DNA from: Bryobacterales bacterium
Lineage (GTDB): Bacteria; Acidobacteriota; Terriglobia; Bryobacterales; Bryobacteraceae
DNA length: 8,040 nt
Assembly (NCBI GenBank): GCA_003142355.1
Contig: PLMF01000249.1
Span: forward strand, 43,691 to 51,730
Direction of reading: 5' to 3'
Part shown: positions 1 to 6,072 of the stretch, piece after piece
Layout: every line of letters begins with the position of its first letter
How positions within the stretch are numbered: position 1 is the stretch's first letter
Position numbers and translations under genes: made by a program
Notes under the pieces: generated by a model
What the model was told of the DNA's origin: nothing
What the model saw: only the letters and a program-made list of their open reading frames with translations
Databases searched by the model: none

Positions 1-1130
1 CGCTAAGCCGGATATGGGTTGGCGCCGGCGACGATTTTTGTTCGCGCGAGCATGGCAACCAGTACCGCCTGAAGCGCGGCATGGACCGCCTGACGGAAAC
101 CAACAAGGTCTCGATCCTGATGCGCCGGCGCGAAAACCTCAGGCCGATCGCGTCCGCCAGCCTGCCGCTCGATTCCGCCGCCTCGCGCCGCGATTTTTCG
201 GAGGTGAAAGTTCCGGCCGCCAACGGAACGCGCTTCCCGTTCCTGCGCCCGCTTTCCGTGTCTTCGACGACGCGGATCTCGCCGGTCTCCGAGCGGTACG
301 TCGAGCCGCGTCTTTCGCGCCTGGCCGGATCTTCCCAGCCGCAGCAGCCCGATTCCTCGCTCCTCCGTTTCTCCGCGCGCAAAACCGCACCCGTGCTGCC
401 TGCGCGCCGGGCCGCATCGCCGGTGCGCATCCCGCGAGTACGGGCCGCGCTGCTCCGGGATCGCATACTCGGCACCGGCGGCGAACACCGCGGATTCGGC
501 GCTTTCCGGCCCTCCGGCATTCGCGCCCATGCCGGGTCTGGCGGCATCGCGCCATCCCGGATCGAACCGCCGGGCGCAGCCTGCTTCCGTAATGCGCAGT
601 GCCTGCGCGGGAGCGGGGCGTCTCCCAGAACCGGCAGCCTGCGGGGGCTGTCTCGCGGCTTCGGATTTCGCCGGCCGGCGCGCCGGAGCGCGGTTTGCGC
701 CTGGCCGCTGAAGGCGCGCGTGGCAGTGGCCTCGCTGGCCTCGCCCGCGCGGCGGTTCCGGTACCTGCGAAAGACCTGGAACGACCCCGCCGCGCCCCGA
801 GCCATGAGCCGGCGCATCGCGACTCGCGAACCAGTGTGGCCGTTGTTTTTGGCGCGCGCGAGCATCGCCGGAATCAAGTGGCCCGGCACGGTGCGGATCG
901 GGAGGCGCGGGCCCTGTCTTGGATACGCGCCGGCTGTCCGCGAGTGGGGCCCCCTATGGAACGTCTCGGGACCGGCCGGCTTTCCCCATCCGCGGCGCTC
1001 CCTCGCCGCGCCCGAGCGGGGCATGGCCACGCCTTGCGTGGTGGCCCTGCCGCTGGCGCCCGTCCGCTCTAATGGCGCGCCTCACGTGGCCCTGGCGCCC
1101 TTCGCGCCGCAAAATTCGCCGTTTGGCTAT
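1..1130. other. GC-rich region without a recognisable gene
   Basis: About 1.1 kb of strongly GC-rich sequence (about 73% in one line I counted, 361-420). I recognise no protein in any frame. All long open frames here are rich in Arg, Ala, Pro and Gly, as expected for frames left open by high GC. The best plus-strand frame has codons starting at position 3. It is open from the left edge to a TGA at 1149-1151, where it overlaps the TPR gene start as ATGA. In its first 400 bases the third codon position looks richer in G/C than positions one and two, which is gene-like, but the antisense frame sharing that third position is also plausible. After about 420 the contrast fades. It could be an eroded gene, a lineage-specific gene, or non-coding DNA. 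A short perfect hairpin (CCACGC, 3-base loop, GCGTGG) lies at 1027-1041. Confidence 0.5.
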
Positions 1131-1151
1131 AAGGAGTACCAAGAGAAATGA
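3..1151 (+). CDS. possible partial ORF coupled to the TPR gene, very uncertain
   Basis: This plus-strand frame is open from the window edge, with its first ATG at 81, and ends at a TGA that overlaps the TPR start codon by four bases (ATGA). That arrangement is typical of translationally coupled genes in one operon. Against it, the roughly 380-residue product matches nothing I recognise. It is dominated by Arg, Ala, Pro, Gly and Ser, has no clear domain, signal peptide or repeat, and such open frames arise by chance in DNA of this GC content. Only the first 130 or so codons show a gene-like base bias by codon position. It is listed because of the overlap and its length; a random open frame is at least as likely. 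Confidence 0.15.
   Translation, partial: LSRIWVGAGDDFCSREHGNQYRLKRGMDRLTETNKVSILMRRRENLRPIASASLPLDSAASRRDFSEVKVPAANGTRFPFLRPLSVSSTTRISPVSERYVEPRLSRLAGSSQPQQPDSSLLRFSARKTAPVLPARRAASPVRIPRVRAALLRDRILGTGGEHRGFGAFRPSGIRAHAGSGGIAPSRIEPPGAACFRNAQCLRGSGASPRTGSLRGLSRGFGFRRPARRSAVCAWPLKARVAVASLASPARRFRYLRKTWNDPAAPRAMSRRIATREPVWPLFLARASIAGIKWPGTVRIGRRGPCLGYAPAVREWGPLWNVSGPAGFPHPRRSLAAPERGMATPCVVALPLAPVRSNGAPHVALAPFAPQNSPFGYKEYQEK
1131..1136 (+). promoter_or_regulatory. ribosome binding site of the TPR gene
   Basis: AAGGAG lies 11 bases before the ATG at 1148. The spacing is slightly long, and a weaker GAGA lies closer at 1143-1146. The site supports the ATG at 1148 as the start and indicates that the gene need not depend on coupling to an upstream frame. 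Confidence 0.6.
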
Positions 1152-2806
1152 GCACCACGGCAATCAGAACCGTTACCAAGGTGACGAGTCTTCGGACAAC
1201 CCACCTGGAGAGCCCCGAAAAAAGCGGAGCTGGACCATCGTCCGGGCCGGGTTGTCTGGCGCGTGCGGTCGCGCTGCACCTGGCCGGCCAGCGCGAGGAA
1301 GCCCTCAAGCAATTGCAGCGCGCCGTGGCGGCCAACGAAGCGTCGGCTGAAATCTACCGCGCCATGGGGCACATCCAGTTCGAGCTGGGAAACTTCGAAG
1401 AGTCCGCCAAGAGTTATCGCACGCTGGCGCAACTGAAGCCCCAGTACGCCATGGGCTGGTTCAACCTGGCGGTCTCGCTGGAGCGCAGTGGCGTTTGGGA
1501 AGGCGCCTCCGAAGCTTTTCACAAGGCGTCGACGCTCGAGCCCAAGCACCTGGAGGCTCATCTGGGCCTGGGAGTCTGCCACCTGCGGATGGAAGACCCG
1601 AAGTCGGCGCTGGCGTCTTTCGAGCGCTGCCTGGAACTCTCGCCCGATCACGAGGACGCGCTGTTCGGCAAGGCCGTCGCGATGCAGTCGTTGGGCCATC
1701 CGGATGAAGCGTCTCAGATCTACCAGCGCATTTTGAAGCGCAATCCGCAGTCCGAGGAGTCGCTCTCGAACCTGGTCCTGATCGGCCTGTCGAAGGAGAA
1801 TTTCGACATGGTGCGCGAGCATTCCGAGCGCCTGCTGGAGTTGCATCCGGAATCGACGGTGGCGCTGGAAGGCCTGGCCGCCTGGGCCAGCGCCGCGGGG
1901 GAGCACGGGCTCACCGCCAAGTTCTGCACGCTGCTGGTTTCCGCCGTTCCGGGACATTTCGAAGGCTGGTTCAACCTGGCGCTGGCGCACCAGAAATCCG
2001 GCCGCTGGGAGCAGGCCGCGGAAGCGTACGAGGAGGCGCTCAAGCTGCGCCCGCAGTCCTGCGAGGCCTATACCAACCTGGGAATCGTGCGCGAGCAACT
2101 CGGCGACGACACCGGCGCCCGCGCCGCCTACGACCGCGCCATCAAGGCCAACCCCGAGGCGCTGGCCCCAGTCTGGAACGTGGCGCTGCTGCTGGAGCAC
2201 TCCGGCCAGATCGAGGAGGCGGAGCGTTGGTACAAGCAGGTGCTGGAGAAGGCTCCCAAAGAGGATGAGGCTCGCTTCCGCCTGGGCTATCTGCGGCTCC
2301 AGCGGGAAGACTACCGGGGCGCCGCCGAGGCCTTCGAAGGCTGCCTGAAGTATCGCCCGCAGTGGCCCGAAGCCTACGCCAACCTGGCGCTGGCCTATGG
2401 CGGCATGGGCGACCGCGACCGCGCCGAGCGCCTGTACGAGAAGATGCTCGACAACGATCCGAAGTCCATGGATGCTCTCCGCGGGCTGGCCGCGCTGGCC
2501 ATCCAGGCCTCGGATTTCGATACCGCGCTGGAGTATCACGTGCGCCTGATCGACCTGGGCGAGCGTTCCGCCGAGGTGCTCTACAACACCGGCCTGATGT
2601 ACGAAAAGGCGGGCCAGCTCGACAAGGCCGTCCGCCTGTACCGGGATGCGCTGGCGCAGCAGCCCGAGATGCCCGAGGCGCTGCTCAACCTGGGCCGCAT
2701 TCTGGAATCCAACGGCAAATCCGACGAAGCGCGCGCCTGCTGGAGCAAAGCGCTGGAAGTGGAGCCGGCGCTGGCGCAAGGCTACTTCGGGCCGTCGATG
2801 GATTAG
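1148..2806 (+). CDS. large tetratricopeptide (TPR) repeat protein
   Basis: The 552-residue product consists of an approximately 35-residue Ser/Thr/Pro-containing N-terminal stretch followed by TPR helices from about residue 37 to the C-terminus, room for about 15 repeats of 34 residues. Canonical TPR positions are visible repeatedly, for example AYTNLGIVREQLGD, AYANLALAYGGMGD and ALLNLGRILESNGK, each followed by an A-x-x-x-(Y/F/W) helix and a terminal Pro. There is no signal peptide or membrane segment, so it is probably cytoplasmic. TPR arrays are protein-binding scaffolds; no catalytic domain is fused here, so the partner and process cannot be named. Two units share an exact 18-base match (1454-1471 and 1964-1981), a sign of internal repeat duplication. 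The ATG is preceded by AAGGAG. Its last 70 codons recur almost exactly at 5138-5347. It is convergent with the next gene. Confidence 0.9.
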   Translation: MSTTAIRTVTKVTSLRTTHLESPEKSGAGPSSGPGCLARAVALHLAGQREEALKQLQRAVAANEASAEIYRAMGHIQFELGNFEESAKSYRTLAQLKPQYAMGWFNLAVSLERSGVWEGASEAFHKASTLEPKHLEAHLGLGVCHLRMEDPKSALASFERCLELSPDHEDALFGKAVAMQSLGHPDEASQIYQRILKRNPQSEESLSNLVLIGLSKENFDMVREHSERLLELHPESTVALEGLAAWASAAGEHGLTAKFCTLLVSAVPGHFEGWFNLALAHQKSGRWEQAAEAYEEALKLRPQSCEAYTNLGIVREQLGDDTGARAAYDRAIKANPEALAPVWNVALLLEHSGQIEEAERWYKQVLEKAPKEDEARFRLGYLRLQREDYRGAAEAFEGCLKYRPQWPEAYANLALAYGGMGDRDRAERLYEKMLDNDPKSMDALRGLAALAIQASDFDTALEYHVRLIDLGERSAEVLYNTGLMYEKAGQLDKAVRLYRDALAQQPEMPEALLNLGRILESNGKSDEARACWSKALEVEPALAQGYFGPSMD

Positions 2807-2809
2807 GGG
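2597..2809 (+). repeat. direct repeat copy A: 3' end of the TPR gene
   Basis: These 213 bases, from an internal Met codon through the stop and three following G bases, recur in the same orientation at 5138-5350 at a constant offset of 2541. I count 6 mismatches and no gaps (about 97% identity). Similarity ends abruptly after the shared GGGG that begins in the stop codon. The two copies bracket the beta-propeller gene. Confidence 0.95.
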
Positions 2810-2819
2810 TCACCCGGCG

Positions 2820-5036
2820 CTATTGGCTTCGGTTGACGTATACGACTCCTCCGAATGCTTCGGCGTCCGAGCTAACCAACCGGCCGACGGACCCGCCGTA
2901 TACATCGTAAATCGTAAAACCCACGGCACACAGAGACGAGGGGCAGGAGAAGTCATTCACCAAGGGAGAAGGAACCCGAAGGTCCACACGTAAAACGAAT
3001 GGAGTCGCCTGAACGATGTTCGTCACCGACCATCCGTTGTTGGTGTAGAGCTGAAGTGGAGCGCTTACGACCTGCGGGTCCGGCGTGAGGCCGTTCACGA
3101 ACACCGAGACGGCCGACCCGAGCTGCGCCGGGTTGGTGGAGGAATTCAGGGAGCCGTCGGCGTTGAGAGCCACCGCGACGAATCCCGGCGAATTGCCGCT
3201 CGAAGGAAAGGTCTGCGGGATATTCAAGAACAGGCTGGGACTGGCATAGGTCAATGGAAGATGGCGCAGGGGCGCGGTTACACCGTTGACCGTCAGCCGC
3301 ATCAGAGTGGAAGACTGGTTGTAAGGGACCAGCGGCACGGCGAAGTTGATCTGGGTCGAGGAGGCGTACAGCAGCGGCGCGGAATCGGAGCCGAAGCCGA
3401 CGCTGACTCCCGCGAGCGTGGTGGTTGAATTATCGGTGGCGCTGACTCCCGTGGCAGGGCCGAGTCCGGTTCCAAAGATGGTGAGGAGCTGATAGCGAGC
3501 CACCGGACCAGCCGCCGCCAGGTCCGCCGCGTCGACGATGCAGGCGATCTGGGGCGTCCCCGCGGGCGGCTGCGGCTGTGAGAAATCGACGGCGCCGAGG
3601 TAGGCGCCCGCCAGCCGCCCCGGCCCGAAGTTCGGAAGCGTGAGGGCATTGGGCGTGAAGAGGAAGTCGGGCAGATTTGTCGCTCCGGCAAGCCACAAGG
3701 TGGACCCGGAGAGCGCGACCGCGGAGGTGGTGAGCGTGGAGCCTCCGATGAATTGCGAGCCCAGCACATTGCCCGAGGTGGAATCGATCTGAGAAACGTA
3801 AGCGGAACTCCGGATAGTCAGATTGTTGGGCAAACACTGTGAGGGGACGCCCGCCAGTGCCGGGATATTGGCTGGAACGATATACATCGCGAGCTGAGGA
3901 AAACCGACTCCCCCACCGACATACACGCCTCCGCTCGAGTCAACCTGCACGCCTACGCCGCCGACCGGAACCGAAAAGAGGAGCGTCTGCCCAAGCGGAT
4001 CGAGCTTGGAGAGAAACGGCAATGCGGGCATGACGCCAATTGCGTCAGAGGACGTAGAAATAGCCGGAGGAGCAACAGTAAAGGGGTAAGCCGCACCGGC
4101 AAATCCCGTGAGATAGACGTTGCCCATCGAATCCACTGCCAGGCCTGCGTTGGTGGTGTTCCCGGTGCCTGAAACTGCCGTCGAGTAGATCAACTTTGAG
4201 CCAGCGGGATCGACCTTCGTTACGTATTGGTTCAATCCCTGAGAAGGCATCATGCAAACAACAGAAACGCCGCAGGTGAGGAATGCCGGGAACGCGGTCT
4301 GATAAGCGCCCGGCGTGGTCGGATAGTCGAGCAGAAAAGTAGTGCCTGCGACGTAAATGTTGCCCGATGAGCCGAGGGCAATGGCGCTGCCGCCGATTCC
4401 GGTCGCGGCGAAGACGGTTTTCGTGCCGGTAGGGTCGAGCTCGAGCAAATAGGGACGATTCGCGCTGTTGGCTACGCTGTAAGCGCCGGGGGTCGAGGGA
4501 AACCCCGACGATACGCTGGTGCCGCTCACAAGGATCTGGCCTGCCGCGTTGACCGCAACGGCCAGTGCGGCGCTCGCAGCCGAGCCACCGAGAAGGTCGG
4601 AGAACACAAGTTCGCCGTTAGCATCGAGCTTGGCCACAAAGGATCGCTCTCCGGACCGACCCGCGGGCGCCGTCCCCAGATTGCCGCCGCCAGTGACGGG
4701 AAAATCCGGAGATGCGGTCGAACCCGCGACATACGCATTGCCCGTGCCATCGACCGCAATCGCGTTGGCGTAGTCGCCAACCGAGCCGCCCAGATAGCGC
4801 ACGTAGAGATATTGACTCGCTTGCGGGTTCAGCTTCACGACCAGCACAGTGGTCTGCGACGTCGCCGGATCGACGATGGCGTTTCCGGCCACGTAGATGT
4901 TTCCGGACGAATCCACGGCGATCGCTTTGGGGGTGAAGCTGTCGCGCAGGTAGGTGGAATACGTCAGTACAGGGAACGCGGACAACGCGAAAGCCAGTCC
5001 TGAAGAGAGAATGAGCGAGAGCGTACGCATGAGCAT
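2820..5036 (-). CDS. secreted SBBP-repeat beta-propeller protein with Solibacter-type C-terminal domain (TIGR03437)
   Basis: The 738-residue product starts with a signal peptide (Met-Leu-Met-Arg, hydrophobic core to about residue 21, FPVLTYS after it), so it is exported. Residues 35-465 carry about seven SBBP-type propeller units with the pattern A-x-AVD-x-x-GN-x-YVAG, for example at residues 38-51, 92-105, 219-231, 298-311 and 362-375, often followed by a FPxTPGAY-like motif. Residues about 497-720 match the TIGR03437 pattern: IFGTGLGPA, PLLYASSTQINFAVP, then a Pro-Ala/Gly turn and VNGLTPDP. Near the end, FSCPSSLC places two cysteines that could form a disulfide. The family's function is unknown; propellers of this type usually bind ligands or surfaces. 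No transmembrane or anchoring segment is visible. The first ATG (5036) is chosen because GGAG lies 7 bases upstream. It is convergent with the TPR gene and flanked by copies of that gene's tail. Confidence 0.92.
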   Translation of the reverse strand: MLMRTLSLILSSGLAFALSAFPVLTYSTYLRDSFTPKAIAVDSSGNIYVAGNAIVDPATSQTTVLVVKLNPQASQYLYVRYLGGSVGDYANAIAVDGTGNAYVAGSTASPDFPVTGGGNLGTAPAGRSGERSFVAKLDANGELVFSDLLGGSAASAALAVAVNAAGQILVSGTSVSSGFPSTPGAYSVANSANRPYLLELDPTGTKTVFAATGIGGSAIALGSSGNIYVAGTTFLLDYPTTPGAYQTAFPAFLTCGVSVVCMMPSQGLNQYVTKVDPAGSKLIYSTAVSGTGNTTNAGLAVDSMGNVYLTGFAGAAYPFTVAPPAISTSSDAIGVMPALPFLSKLDPLGQTLLFSVPVGGVGVQVDSSGGVYVGGGVGFPQLAMYIVPANIPALAGVPSQCLPNNLTIRSSAYVSQIDSTSGNVLGSQFIGGSTLTTSAVALSGSTLWLAGATNLPDFLFTPNALTLPNFGPGRLAGAYLGAVDFSQPQPPAGTPQIACIVDAADLAAAGPVARYQLLTIFGTGLGPATGVSATDNSTTTLAGVSVGFGSDSAPLLYASSTQINFAVPLVPYNQSSTLMRLTVNGVTAPLRHLPLTYASPSLFLNIPQTFPSSGNSPGFVAVALNADGSLNSSTNPAQLGSAVSVFVNGLTPDPQVVSAPLQLYTNNGWSVTNIVQATPFVLRVDLRVPSPLVNDFSCPSSLCAVGFTIYDVYGGSVGRLVSSDAEAFGGVVYVNRSQ

Positions 5037-5043
5037 ATGGTTG

Positions 5044-5047
5044 CTCC
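5044..5047 (-). promoter_or_regulatory. ribosome binding site of the beta-propeller gene
   Basis: On the minus strand GGAG stands 7 bases before the ATG at 5036, and 13 bases before the alternative in-frame ATG at 5030. The spacing favours the upstream start, giving the N-terminus MLMRT. Confidence 0.55.
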
Positions 5048-5122
5048 GGCGGACGCGGATGTTTTTAGGGTATCATGCGATGCCATCACGCCGGGAATGC
5101 ACCGCGCTATGCCACCGCGCTG

Positions 5123-5350
5123 CCGGGACATTTCGAAATGTACAAAAAGGCGGGGCAGCTCGACAAGGCCGTCCGCCTGTACCGCGATGCGCTGGCGCAG
5201 CAGCCCGACATGCCCGAGGCGCTGCTCAACCTGGGCCGCATTCTGGAATCCAACGGCAAATCCGACGAAGCGCGCGCCTGCTGGAGCAAAGCGCTGGAAG
5301 TGGAGCCGACGCTGGCGCAAGGCTACTTCGGCCCGTCGATGGATTAGGGG
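5123..5350 (+). pseudogene. truncated, internally deleted copy of the TPR gene
   Basis: The remnant has two blocks from the TPR gene joined in frame. Bases 5123-5137 (CCGGGACATTTCGAA, encoding PGHFE) equal 1949-1963. Bases 5138-5350 equal 2597-2809 apart from 6 mismatches. The 633 bases that separate these blocks in the intact gene are missing. Of the six changes, three are silent and three alter residues (Glu to Lys, Glu to Asp, Ala to Thr), and the stop codon is kept. A frame starting at the ATG at 5075 reads 90 residues through the junction, and an internal ATG occurs at 5138. Neither has a convincing ribosome binding site, and the first overlaps the upstream region of the divergent propeller gene. 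Fewer than three TPR units remain, so a working scaffold is unlikely. A short expressed TPR peptide cannot be excluded. Confidence 0.85.
5138..5350 (+). repeat. direct repeat copy B of the TPR gene 3' end
   Basis: Partner of 2597-2809, same orientation, 6 mismatches in 213 bases, no gaps. Recombination between the two copies would remove 2541 bases, including the whole beta-propeller gene, and would leave an intact TPR reading frame. Confidence 0.95.
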
Positions 5351-5457
5351 CGGGTTCCGGTTGTGGACCCCGCGCCCGGCCGGTAGATCGCAGCAAGGGC
5401 ACTTCCCGGAAGGAGTCGGCTCCGACGTTGCGACTGACCTGAGCAGCCATTACAGTG
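5351..5457. other. short intergenic stretch, no clear feature
   Basis: This lies between the TPR remnant and the end of the DUF4276 gene. An imperfect GTCGG-CT-CCGAC inverted repeat is present around 5417-5428, but the 2-base loop and the lack of a T-run on either strand argue against an intrinsic terminator. I see no promoter or small gene. Confidence 0.4.
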
Positions 5458-6072
5458 CTATAGTGGTTCGCCGCCACTCAACGTGAGAATGGTATTCAGA
5501 AATGCCTTCAGTTCCGGGCATTTGTTCGCCGCTTCCGTAAGGTCTTTGCCGCGCAGGATACGGTTGGCATCGCGTGGCTTTAAGTAGCTGTCCCGACAGG
5601 TTCCAATTCTAAAAATCTCGCGAATGTGGTATGACGGCGGTCGGTTGTGGTTCACGGCTTCCGGGGCGCCCCGCGGCGCAGCTTTCTTGTGTCCGGCCAA
5701 CGCTTGAATGTCGCTCCAAAACGGAAGCAACCAGGCTTCGAAATCATGCTGTGCCGCGTGGGGATAGAACTTTTCGTTGTTCCCCACCCAGGCTCGCATC
5801 TTGCGTTTTGCATCTGCAGCATCGACGAAGTCGTTTGTACCCGTGTACACATCCGTTAGTGCAATCACGGCATCTGACGGAGATCTTCCATTCCCCAGGA
5901 GATCTTCGACCGTCCTTCGGAGCTTGTCTTCCTTGTAGACCCTTCCGTGGCATGGAAAAAAATCGAGGTGCGGTCTTCGTTGACGTTCAGCGATCCTGTC
6001 TTCCAGAAACGCCAGCAAATGAGGTCTAAACGCTTGCTCGGTCTTCCCCTCGACCAGAATTGTGATTTTCAC
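5458..6072 (-). CDS. DUF4276 family protein, TOPRIM-like partner of the adjacent ATPase
   Basis: The 204-residue product has the DUF4276 (PF14103) layout. It opens with ITILVEGKTEQAF, containing the family's VEG-x-TE glutamate (Glu8). ALTDVYTGTNDF follows (Asp74, in the usual D-x-Y-G-x-x-x-F context), then HDFEAWLLPF (His109, Asp110, Glu112), and a C-terminal part with YLKPRDANRILRGKDL. These acidic positions resemble the metal-binding residues of TOPRIM-type nucleases, so nuclease activity is plausible by analogy but not shown. No signal peptide or membrane segment is present. The GTG start (GTGAAAATC) overlaps the ATPase stop by four bases (GTGA), indicating one mRNA and coupled translation. 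Such proteins commonly sit directly downstream of an AAA_21/OLD-like ATPase. GC content is lower than in the flanking genes, which suggests transfer. An accessory or defence role is inferred. Confidence 0.85.
   Translation of the reverse strand: MKITILVEGKTEQAFRPHLLAFLEDRIAERQRRPHLDFFPCHGRVYKEDKLRRTVEDLLGNGRSPSDAVIALTDVYTGTNDFVDAADAKRKMRAWVGNNEKFYPHAAQHDFEAWLLPFWSDIQALAGHKKAAPRGAPEAVNHNRPPSYHIREIFRIGTCRDSYLKPRDANRILRGKDLTEAANKCPELKAFLNTILTLSGGEPL

Noticed and set aside
3..530. Minus-strand Arg-rich open frames in the first 550 bases
   Set aside because: They have no start signal and no recognisable motif, and their composition is typical of chance open frames at this GC content.
1127..2779. 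Long minus-strand open frame (about 550 codons) opposite the TPR gene
   Set aside because: It mirrors the TPR gene codon by codon in GC-rich DNA, is rich in Gln, Leu, Arg and Gly without domain structure, and the plus strand has clear TPR motifs and a ribosome binding site.
4964..5320. Minus-strand frame sharing a long identical segment with the antisense of the TPR gene
   Set aside because: The shared segment is only the reverse complement of the duplicated TPR tail, so it is not a second protein family.
2597..5350. An insertion sequence or composite transposon bounded by the 213-base repeats
   Set aside because: The repeats are coding TPR sequence with no terminal inverted repeats, no target-site duplication was seen, and no transposase or integrase gene lies between them.
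5417..5428. Intrinsic terminator downstream of the DUF4276 gene
   Set aside because: The inverted repeat has only a 5-base stem and a 2-base loop, with no T-run on the minus strand after it.
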